Shown piece by piece: positions 1 through 5,476 of a stretch of DNA of 8,840 bases. Under the pieces are notes generated by a model, which had not been told where the DNA came from, ran no database searches, and saw only the letters and a list, made by a program, of their open reading frames with translations. Source of the stretch: Hyphomonadaceae bacterium UBA4763 (GTDB lineage: Bacteria > Pseudomonadota > Alphaproteobacteria > Caulobacterales > Aquidulcibacteraceae); assembly GCA_002403455.1 (NCBI GenBank), contig DHHV01000054.1, forward strand, positions 5,299-14,138. The letters run 5' to 3'. Position 1 is the first letter of the stretch, and each line of letters begins with the position of its first letter. Both the position numbers and the translations under genes were made by a program.

Positions 1-262
1 TTTGCTGATCGACGCCCGCCACGGGCTGAGAGAGAATGATGGCGCGGTGATGGACGCGCTCGATGCGAGCGCGGTTTCCTATCAGATCGTCCTGACCAAG
101 ATTGATTCTTTGCGCAAAGCCGGCGAGGACGCCGCAAGAATCGCCGAGGTCGCCGCGCAATTGCGTCGCCGCCCGGCCGCCCATCCGGTTGTGCTGGCGG
201 TATCAGCGCATGCCGGCGCCGGGCTCGAGGCCCTACGCGCCGAGATTGCGGGGATCGTATAA
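1..262 (+). CDS. engB: EngB (YihA/YsxC) ribosome-biogenesis GTPase, C-terminal part
   Basis: This is the last 86 residues of an EngB/YihA-type GTPase; the start lies before the window. EngB is a TRAFAC-class GTPase that binds the large ribosomal subunit and is needed for its assembly in the cytoplasm. The visible part begins just after the expected G3 motif, with the family segment LLIDARHGL. It contains the G4 motif LTKIDSL (TKxD, guanine specificity, about residues 31-37 of the fragment) and the G5 motif SAHAGAG near the end. The family is about 200-220 residues, so roughly 60% is missing. The gene ends with TAA in GC-rich sequence, and base composition falls sharply within about 40 bases of the stop. 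In many alphaproteobacteria engB is followed by argB; here it converges on an AT-rich membrane-protein gene instead. Family assignment is strong. Confidence 0.93.
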   Translation, partial: LLIDARHGLRENDGAVMDALDASAVSYQIVLTKIDSLRKAGEDAARIAEVAAQLRRRPAAHPVVLAVSAHAGAGLEALRAEIAGIV

Positions 263-345
263 CCAGCGCCTTCGGAAATTATCAACAAAAATGAGTGAAA
301 AATCGCTGCGATGATTAATCGATTGATTAAGAGTAATAAATTCAT
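263..345. other. convergent intergenic gap between engB and the SLATT-like gene
   Basis: This short AT-rich spacer lies between two convergent stop codons. It contains TTAATC (315-320) and GATTAA (325-330) around a 4-base loop, a 6-bp inverted repeat too weak and AT-rich to call a terminator with confidence. Base composition changes from GC-rich to AT-rich at about 270-310, which marks the left edge of the island. No open reading frame of note was seen. Confidence 0.4.
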
Positions 346-1047
346 TCAAACCAAGAAAAAAACAATTGGTATAAACCATAAGCTGATATAGGTAACTCGA
401 ATAAATTGTCGACGAATCCATATGGCAAATATAATAATTCTAAAAAAAATATTCTTCATCAAAAAATCAAATTTTGAAATTGATGGTTTATCATTTACTT
501 TTGTAGATTTTTTAAAATCTTTAATATATCTGGCTCTCTCCGCAAGATAATGCTTACCTAGATGATCGATATCGTCATGATTCACGGGCGATCTCTCTAG
601 AACGTCATTGTATTCTTTGCTGAATTTCTCAAATACATCGACGAGATCACTTTCATTTTTCTCTTTTTCTTTATTCTTTGCCCTTACATGCGCCGAAAAA
701 AGATTATCACCAAGTTCACGAAGTTGTCGAGCGTTTAATTCGAGTAAATGCGCGCGAACAAGATTTTCACCACTTTCGATCAAGCTAAAAACGACAATGA
801 AAACGGGTAAAATTACACCGACAACTTCGAGAGTTTCTCTATTGTGAGCAATTCTTTCGCTTAAAGTTGAAGTCAGTGCGAATGAAATAAATATAGACCA
901 AAGAGAAAGGCAAACAACGGTAACGTTTGCCATAGTATGATTAAAACGTATTCGTTTTGAGCTCGCAAACCTTACTGTGGACGTATTCTTGATACGAGCA
1001 CCTAGCTTAGTTATTTTCAATTCTAATGGTTCATCCTCAACACTCAT
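346..1047 (-). CDS. SLATT-like (SLATT_5-type) membrane protein, orphan predicted conflict effector
   Basis: This 233-residue protein starts at an ATG preceded by AGGCGAG. Residues about 21-37 form a basic stretch (R26, K31, R32, R34), followed by two adjacent membrane helices at about 39-62 and 72-92. The second ends in VFSLIESGENL and leads into a soluble helix (LLELNARQLRELGDNL). A charged linker (KNKEKEKNE, about 125-131) follows, then F-KEY-VLERS--NHDDIDHL at about 142-163. A third strongly hydrophobic, aromatic segment lies at the C-terminus (about 199-233). This order, especially two N-terminal helices, 'S-ES' after helix 2 and 'kY..vL.rs.NH..iD', matches my knowledge of SLATT_5 proteins. 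SLATT domains are predicted pore-forming effectors linked to nucleotide-signalling and, for some families, reverse-transcriptase defence systems. No such partner is encoded here. The gene is far more AT-rich than its neighbours, which suggests transfer. The gene is confident; the family is recognised by pattern only. Confidence 0.7.
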   Translation of the reverse strand: MSVEDEPLELKITKLGARIKNTSTVRFASSKRIRFNHTMANVTVVCLSLWSIFISFALTSTLSERIAHNRETLEVVGVILPVFIVVFSLIESGENLVRAHLLELNARQLRELGDNLFSAHVRAKNKEKEKNESDLVDVFEKFSKEYNDVLERSPVNHDDIDHLGKHYLAERARYIKDFKKSTKVNDKPSISKFDFLMKNIFFRIIIFAIWIRRQFIRVTYISLWFIPIVFFLV

Positions 1048-1056
1048 TCACAACTC

Positions 1057-1109
1057 GCCTAAAACAAGAATGTAAACGTAGATAATAATAAGTACAAAAT
1101 ATTTACAAA
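1057..1109 (-). promoter_or_regulatory. candidate promoter and ribosome-binding site of the SLATT-like gene
   Basis: Reading the minus strand toward the ATG at 1047, TTGTAC is followed 17 bases later by TACATT, and an overlapping alternative is TTGTAA with TATTAT at 15 bases. Both are only partial sigma-70 matches in AT-rich DNA. The AGGCGAG ribosome-binding site lies at about 1054-1060. The promoter boxes are tentative. Confidence 0.25.
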
Positions 1110-1170
1110 GCGCGCAATGGAAATGTCTGAAATTTTAATACAAAAAGTAAAAAAAAATATATAAATAAAT

Positions 1171-1194
1171 AAAAAAGTCTTTTATACAAAAAGA
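1171..1194 (-). terminator. possible weak terminator after ftsA
   Basis: On the minus strand TCTTTT, a 5-base loop and AAAAGA form a 6-bp stem (1178-1194), followed after one base by six T residues (1171-1176) and further T-rich sequence. The stem has only one G-C pair, so it would be weak. It lies about 95 bases past the ftsA stop, in a region so AT-rich that such structures arise easily by chance. Confidence 0.25.
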
Positions 1195-1288
1195 TCGCAT
1201 TACTTCGAAAAACAGCTGAATATTGGATAAATTTTAGTCACGCAATAAACAGAAAACGATTGTATAGATAATCTTAAAGCTGCGTATT

Positions 1289-2569
1289 TTAATCACCGCT
1301 TCCCCCCCACGCGAACAAGTTCCTGAACGGCCGCTTTGACGGCGCAGCAAAAGCCCGCGCGCCGCTGGCCCGGAACCGCAACAACCCGACCGCCGCCGCA
1401 TAATCCGGTCCCAATTGCGTCGCGCCCACGCCGTTGACGCCGAGCGGGCGGCCACAGCGCACGGCGCGCCCCAAAACGGTTTGCGCCAAATCGGCAATGC
1501 CCGGCGTTTGGCTGGCGCCGCCGGTTAGCACGACGCGCATCGTCGCGTTGCGGGTTCCATATTCGCTGGCGTTAATTCGCTTGCGGATGAGCTCAAAGGT
1601 TTCTTCGAGGCGGGCGCGGACGACGTCACGGATCAAATTCAGCTCAAATTCGGCCGATTCCAGTCGCCCGTCCGAGCCAATGCGGGCGGTGCGAATGCGG
1701 CGCGTCACGGAGGGGTCCGCATCGTCAACGCGGATGACGCCGCCATGCAAAGTCTTGGTTTTTTCAGCCACCGGCTCGTTCGTGCACATGATTTGCGCAA
1801 GATCAGCCGTGATCTTCGCGCCGCCGAGCGGAATGGCGTCGACATGCACCAGCGCGCCGTCCGCAAACACCGCCATGGAACAGGCCTGCGCGCCGATATC
1901 GATCACCAGCGCGCCAATGGCTTTTTCATCCGGCAACAAGGTTGCAAGGCCGCTGGCGTAAGACCCGGCCAACACCGTCGAAACCTCGACATGCGCGCGC
2001 TGCACGCAGGCCTTGACGTTATTCAGGAACCCGCTCGGCGCGGTGACGGCATAGACCGCCGCCCCCAACCGCGAGGCATGCAGACGGCGCGGATCAACAA
2101 TGCCCGAGGTGCCGTCGATCGCGTAATAGATCGGCAAAGCGTGCAGCAGGGAACGTCCCTGCGGCGCGAACTCGACCATGGCGTTTTGCACCGCCTGGCG
2201 CGCGTCATTGTCATCGACTTCGCGTTGGACCGAGAATTGCGCTTCGCCAGTCCGCAATTCACCGCGAATGCCAGGCGCCGAAATGCCCAAGGTGACGGCG
2301 CTGACTTGGATGCGGGCCTGCTTTTCCGCCTCGTCCAAAGCGGCGCGGATGGCGCGCTCGAGCGGCTCGGCGTTTTGGACGGCATTGTTGACGACGATCC
2401 GGCAGGGTTCGGCATGCACGCCGAGGATCTCGATCCCATCGCTGGTGGGATCGACGATGGGGCGGCTGCGCGCCAGCGCCGCAACGACTTTCGAGCCGCC
2501 GATATCGAGCGCGGCAAAGACCGGCTGATTTGAGGGTTTGCCAAAGCTGCGGTGATCAACGCTCGACAT
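1289..2569 (-). CDS. ftsA: cell-division protein FtsA (actin-like FtsZ membrane tether)
   Basis: FtsA is an actin/Hsp70-fold ATP-binding protein that anchors FtsZ filaments to the inner membrane and recruits later divisome proteins. The 426-residue length is normal. The phosphate-1 loop is ALDIGGSKV (about 20-28), and the inserted 1C subdomain follows. The segment AGSYASGLATLL (about 201-212) leads to the phosphate-2 position, which reads VIDIGAQACSMAVF (222-235) instead of the usual D-GGGTT; this is unusual. The family segment VHVDAIPLGG (241-250) and KTLHGG (272-277) follow, and the adenosine motif LTGGASQTPGI (348-358) is intact. The C-terminus (about 411-426) has a basic/aromatic stretch, KRPFRNLFAW, that could be the membrane-targeting helix, but it ends in GGSGD rather than in an amphipathic helix reaching the terminus. 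The start ATG overlaps the ftsQ stop by one base (TGATG), indicating translational coupling. No ftsZ follows. Confidence 0.93.
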   Translation of the reverse strand: MSSVDHRSFGKPSNQPVFAALDIGGSKVVAALARSRPIVDPTSDGIEILGVHAEPCRIVVNNAVQNAEPLERAIRAALDEAEKQARIQVSAVTLGISAPGIRGELRTGEAQFSVQREVDDNDARQAVQNAMVEFAPQGRSLLHALPIYYAIDGTSGIVDPRRLHASRLGAAVYAVTAPSGFLNNVKACVQRAHVEVSTVLAGSYASGLATLLPDEKAIGALVIDIGAQACSMAVFADGALVHVDAIPLGGAKITADLAQIMCTNEPVAEKTKTLHGGVIRVDDADPSVTRRIRTARIGSDGRLESAEFELNLIRDVVRARLEETFELIRKRINASEYGTRNATMRVVLTGGASQTPGIADLAQTVLGRAVRCGRPLGVNGVGATQLGPDYAAAVGLLRFRASGARAFAAPSKRPFRNLFAWGGSGD

Positions 2570-3489
2570 CAGATATCGCTTCCGCGAAGCTGCGCCGACG
2601 CCGCCGGGCGCGCGCTGCGTGGGCTGAGCGGCGCGATCGCGGCAAGGCCGGCCTTGCGCAGATCAATCTGCAATTTCTCTTCGCCAATGCACAAATCCGG
2701 CCGCAGGCACAATTGCGCAAGCCCCGCCAACGCCGCCTCGACCCCGATTTCCGGCAATTCGACTTGGCAACCGCCGGCAAGATGCAAGCGCCAGCGCTGG
2801 CCGCTGACGCGCGAAAACAACGCGATCCGCGCCCGCAAATCGGGATAGGGCGCCATCGCTTCGAGCAAAGACGGTAAAGCGTCGGCCGCGCCATCGCCTT
2901 CGATCACCGGCAGACCGGCGCCTTCTTGGCGGGCTTGCGCCGGGCTTGCGTCAAGGACCGCGCCATCCGCATCGACCACGGCATGATCTTTGCCGATTCT
3001 AACAATTGCTTGCGGCTGCGCCGTTTCGATCTCGAGCACAATCCGGTCGGGAAGGCGTCGTGCAACGCGGGCCCGCTGCACCCAAGAAGCGGTTTCCAGC
3101 CGGCGGCGCGCCGCGTCGAGATCAACCGCGAAGATCATCGCCCCATCCGGCACCGCCGCCAGCGCCAGCGCTTGCGCGCGGCGCTCGCCGTCAATGCCGG
3201 GGACCGAAATTTCGCGCACCTGAAAGCCGGCGGCGAGCAAGCCCTTGTTCATGCCGCGATGAAGGCCGGACGCCGCAGCGCCGGCCGATCCGCTGACCAA
3301 GGCCGCAAACAGCACGCAGCCGCCGAGCAGCGCGCCGATCCCAATCCAGGTCGTTTTGGCGTCCGATTTGGCCGAGCCCCGGCGCGCCCGCGTCCAAGCG
3401 CCGAGCTTGGGTCCCGGCGCCGGTCGGACGGGGGGAGCCGCCGCGCTCTTGCGGCGTTTGCGCGCCGCCGATCCGCTTACCGAGGACAT
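2569..3489 (-). CDS. ftsQ: cell-division protein FtsQ (divisome scaffold with POTRA domain)
   Basis: FtsQ is a bitopic inner-membrane protein that links early and late divisome components through FtsB/FtsL. This 306-residue protein has a basic, Pro/Ala-rich cytoplasmic N-terminus (about 1-46, KRRK at 11-14), one membrane helix (about 48-66) and a periplasmic POTRA domain. The POTRA domain starts near FQVREISVPGI (89-99) and includes SWVQRARVARRLPDRIVLEI (135-154), the most recognisable FtsQ signature. The beta domain follows, with VVDADGAVLD (171-180) and LHLAGGCQVELPE (236-248). The C-terminal tail (about 285-306) is Ala/Arg/Ser-rich and probably disordered. Its start overlaps the end of ddl by 13 bases and its stop overlaps the ftsA start, so the three genes are one transcription and translation unit. 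Confidence 0.92.
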   Translation of the reverse strand: MSSVSGSAARKRRKSAAAPPVRPAPGPKLGAWTRARRGSAKSDAKTTWIGIGALLGGCVLFAALVSGSAGAAASGLHRGMNKGLLAAGFQVREISVPGIDGERRAQALALAAVPDGAMIFAVDLDAARRRLETASWVQRARVARRLPDRIVLEIETAQPQAIVRIGKDHAVVDADGAVLDASPAQARQEGAGLPVIEGDGAADALPSLLEAMAPYPDLRARIALFSRVSGQRWRLHLAGGCQVELPEIGVEAALAGLAQLCLRPDLCIGEEKLQIDLRKAGLAAIAPLSPRSARPAASAQLRGSDI

Positions 3490-4382
3490 GAGGCGTCCTC
3501 CAACATCCAGCCGACCAGCGCGTCAAACGAAATGCCGCAATATGCGGCTTGCTCCGGCGCAAGCGAGGTCGGCGTCATTCCCGGTTGGGTATTGACCTCC
3601 AAGATCACCAGCCGCCCGGTCGCCGGGTCATAGCGAAAGTCAGACCGCGTCAATCCCCGGCACCCCAAACATTGATGCGCCGCGAGCGCCTGCGCCATCG
3701 CCAAATCGGTGATCGCGGCCGGCAGGTCGGCCGGCAATTGATGGCGCGAGCCGCCCGACGCATATTTTGCCTCATAATCATAAAACGCCGTCGTCGGCAA
3801 AATCTCGGTCACGGCCAAAGCCCGATCGCCCATGATTGCGACGGTCAATTCTTTGCCAGGGATAAACTCTTCCGCCAGCACGAGATCGCCATGCGTCCAT
3901 TCATCGCCAGCCAGACGATGCGGCGGGCCGTTGGCGCGATCGGTGACCACAAACACCCCCACGCTCGAGCCTTCGGCATTGGGCTTGACGACATAAGGCG
4001 GGGCAAGCGCATGGTCTCGCGCGGCGTCAAAACGGTTAACAAGCCGCCCGGCCGGCACGTCCAGTCCCGCCGCCGCCAAGGCCGTTTTGGCTTTGGCCTT
4101 GTCCATCGCCAGCGCCGAGGATAGCACGCCCGAATGTGAATAAGGCGCGCCGTAAAACTCTAATATGCCCTGGACGCGGCCATCCTCGCCCCAAACGCCA
4201 TGCAGCAGATTGAGAACAATCTCCGGCTTTTCTTGGCTGAGCCGCAAATAAAGATCGCGCTGCGCGTCAATTTTGATGGCGCGATGACCTAAACGCTCAA
4301 CGGCTTGCGCGACCGCTTCGCCTGAAACCAGGCTCACCGCGCGCTCTGCGCTCATGCCGCCAAGAAGGACCGCCACTAACAT
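3477..4382 (-). CDS. ddl: D-alanine--D-alanine ligase
   Basis: This ATP-grasp enzyme joins two D-alanines with ATP to give the dipeptide used by MurF for the peptidoglycan precursor. I chose the ATG at 4382 because GGAAGG precedes it by about 10 bases and the family N-terminus LVAVLLGGMSAERAVSL begins immediately after it; an upstream TTG at 4412 would add ten unconserved residues. The 301-residue length is typical. Motifs in order: GGMSAERAVSL (8-18, first D-Ala site), LHGVWGEDG (60-68), MDKAKAK (93-99), VKPNAEGSSVGV (132-143, ATP-grasp glycine-rich loop), FYDYEAKY (200-207, omega loop), RSDFR (246-250) and LEVNTQPGMTPTSL (261-274, metal and D-Ala binding). No frameshift or missing key residue was seen. 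It is the first gene of ddl-ftsQ-ftsA; in most alphaproteobacteria murB would precede it, but here an unrelated regulator does. Confidence 0.95.
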   Translation of the reverse strand: MLVAVLLGGMSAERAVSLVSGEAVAQAVERLGHRAIKIDAQRDLYLRLSQEKPEIVLNLLHGVWGEDGRVQGILEFYGAPYSHSGVLSSALAMDKAKAKTALAAAGLDVPAGRLVNRFDAARDHALAPPYVVKPNAEGSSVGVFVVTDRANGPPHRLAGDEWTHGDLVLAEEFIPGKELTVAIMGDRALAVTEILPTTAFYDYEAKYASGGSRHQLPADLPAAITDLAMAQALAAHQCLGCRGLTRSDFRYDPATGRLVILEVNTQPGMTPTSLAPEQAAYCGISFDALVGWMLEDASCPR

Positions 4383-4548
4383 GTCAGGGAAACCTTCCGC
4401 GCCCGAAAACAAGGATCGCGCCGCGCGCGTCTCGTAAAACAGCCAGAATGGTTAACTAACTGCGAGGCGGAAACAGGGCGTTAAAAAAATCCCTGAATTT
4501 TGCACAAATTTCCTGGTTTTGTGGAAATCTCTGGCGTTGCGGGATTGG
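4383..4548. promoter_or_regulatory. intergenic region upstream of ddl (operon promoter region)
   Basis: These 166 bases separate the regulator stop from ddl. On the minus strand TTAACCAT (4448-4455) matches a half-site for the alphaproteobacterial cell-cycle regulator CtrA, but no second TTAA lies at the N7 spacing of the full consensus. ATTTCC and GGAAAT (4508-4513, 4523-4528) form a 6-bp inverted repeat around a 9-base loop. A seven-base T-run on the minus strand (4483-4489) lies about 18 bases beyond, too far for a classical terminator. The ddl operon promoter should lie here but no clear -35/-10 pair was found. Confidence 0.3.
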
Positions 4549-5184
4549 TTAATCCGCTGATCCGTCGCCTTCGCCATTGCGGGCGCTGAAATTGTGGCCG
4601 TTATGGCCGTGGCCGTTGGTTCCATGGCCATTCGTCCCATGGCCATTGGCGTGGCGGCCATTGCTTTGGCCGTTCGCGTTGTGGCCATTCGCGCCAAGCC
4701 CATTCCCGTTATGCCCATTCGGCGGCGGCGCGAAACTGCGCTGCTCCATCATCGGCCGCGACGGCTCGGACGTCGGGCGCGGCATGGGCGCCTCCGTCTC
4801 AACATTGCCCGCCAGCGATTTGATCGATTGCAAGATCGAGGTGCGAATGCCCATGTCGGCGATCGCTTGGAAATTGCGCACCAGATCCATCGTGGCGCGA
4901 TTGACGCCATTGGCGCTTTCAGCAGGATCGACGGCGCCTTCCAGGCCCTCGAAGAAATAGGTGATCGGCGCATCGAGCCGGCGCGCGATCTGGAGCAACC
5001 GTCCGGCGCTGACGCGATTGGCGCCGTTCTCGTATTTTTGAATTTGCTGATAGGAAATTTCCAGAGCGTCAGCCAATTGCTCTTGGGTAAAGCCGAGCAG
5101 CGTGCGCCGACGACGAATGCGCTCGCCGACATGGGCGTCGATGCGCGCGGCGCTGCGCGCGCCTTTAAACGAAACCTGGTCCAT
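4549..5184 (-). CDS. PraR-like XRE-family transcriptional regulator with Asn-Gly-His-rich tail
   Basis: This 211-residue DNA-binding protein has a Cro/C1-type helix-turn-helix at about residues 18-78. The pattern IDAHVGERIRRRRTLLGFTQ, then QLADALEISYQQIQKYENG, then NRVSAGRLLQIARRLD and ITYFFEG is the one seen in alphaproteobacterial PraR-type regulators. A second, less conserved region (about 95-125, MDLVRNFQAIADMGIRTSI) may mediate dimerisation. A Pro/Ser/Met-rich linker then leads into a low-complexity tail (about 156-199) of NGH, NG and GHG units with eight histidines, which is not part of the known family core. I preferred the ATG at 5184, with GGGG about 10 bases upstream, over the adjoining TTG at 5187. 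The upstream inverted repeat suggests autoregulation (inference). Target genes are unknown; bamD is divergent and ddl lies downstream. Confidence 0.85.
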   Translation of the reverse strand: MDQVSFKGARSAARIDAHVGERIRRRRTLLGFTQEQLADALEISYQQIQKYENGANRVSAGRLLQIARRLDAPITYFFEGLEGAVDPAESANGVNRATMDLVRNFQAIADMGIRTSILQSIKSLAGNVETEAPMPRPTSEPSRPMMEQRSFAPPPNGHNGNGLGANGHNANGQSNGRHANGHGTNGHGTNGHGHNGHNFSARNGEGDGSAD

Positions 5185-5476
5185 CAATCGATACGCCCCA
5201 TTACGCCAACGAGCACATTGTGACGAATAAACTTACCAACGCAACGCCACACAACCTCGCATTGTGTGGCGCTACCATAAAATCTGTCGATTGTTTAGCT
5301 GTTTGTGTGTGTTTGTGTGATTCGTGATCGCGCGAGGGTGAGAAGCGGCTGGGACGGCGTGGTGAGTTCTCGCTCGGTCGCAATGCAAAATCCCTTGAAG
5401 TTTCGCGACGCTTGGGCTTTCGTGCGCCGCGAAAAGCTGCGCTGGGGGCGCTGTGTCGTGTTGGTTTGAGGGCGTG
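5185..5476. promoter_or_regulatory. divergent promoter region between the XRE regulator and bamD
   Basis: This 292-base region must drive the regulator leftward and bamD rightward. It contains a perfect 10-bp inverted repeat at 5245-5271 and, about 35-50 bases to its right, a GT-rich stretch (5301-5319) with two more copies of TTGTGTG. The rest (about 5320-5460) is ordinary GC-rich sequence without a clear promoter match. The bamD ribosome-binding site GAGGG is at 5468-5472. No gene was recognised here. Confidence 0.5.
5245..5271. repeat. perfect 10-bp inverted repeat, candidate operator
   Basis: CGCCACACAA (5245-5254) and its exact complement TTGTGTGGCG (5262-5271) flank a 7-base spacer. 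The centre lies about 75 bases upstream of the regulator start. It could be a dimer-binding operator or an RNA hairpin in the regulator leader; no T-run follows on either strand, so a terminator is unlikely. TTGTGTG recurs as direct copies at 5303-5309 and 5313-5319. Confidence 0.6.

Larger units (their letters stand above)
1048..1288. other. AT-rich intergenic region upstream of the SLATT-like gene and downstream of ftsA
   Basis: The 241 bases between the SLATT-like start and the ftsA stop are extremely AT-rich: positions 1141-1200 contain only 9 G or C. The stretch must hold the end of the ftsA transcript and the promoter of the SLATT-like gene, both on the minus strand. No reading frame with recognisable content was seen on either strand. 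A noncoding RNA cannot be excluded, but no stable GC-containing fold is evident. Confidence 0.5.

Noticed and set aside
315..330. TTAA-N8-TTAA resembling a full CtrA box
   Set aside because: The spacing is 8 rather than 7 bases, it lies between two convergent gene ends where no promoter is needed, and the DNA is AT-rich.
608..847. Plus-strand 79-codon frame opposite the SLATT-like gene
   Set aside because: It lies entirely within the better-supported minus-strand gene, is Ser/Phe/Thr-rich without a ribosome-binding site I could find, and resembles nothing known.
1745..2533. Long plus-strand open frame of 262 codons opposite ftsA
   Set aside because: GC-rich codon bias leaves long antisense frames open. 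The ftsA frame has clear family motifs; this one is Arg/His-rich without any.
2926..3633. Plus-strand open frame opposite ftsQ and the ddl end
   Set aside because: Antisense shadow; Arg/Ala-rich composition and no recognisable domain, while the opposite strand has ftsQ and ddl motifs.
4577..4960. Plus-strand frame coding a Trp/Pro-rich repetitive protein
   Set aside because: It is the antisense shadow of the NGH-repeat tail of the regulator; the Trp-Pro pattern comes from the complementary repeat, and it has no family resemblance.
5301..5320. GT-rich tract as a microsatellite or CRISPR-like repeat
   Set aside because: Only about 20 bases, with no regular repeat-spacer structure; it is treated as part of the possible operator region.
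5401..5434. TTTCGCG / CGCGAAA inverted repeat upstream of bamD
   Set aside because: Only 7-bp arms with a 20-base spacer in GC-rich DNA; expected by chance often enough that I do not call a site.
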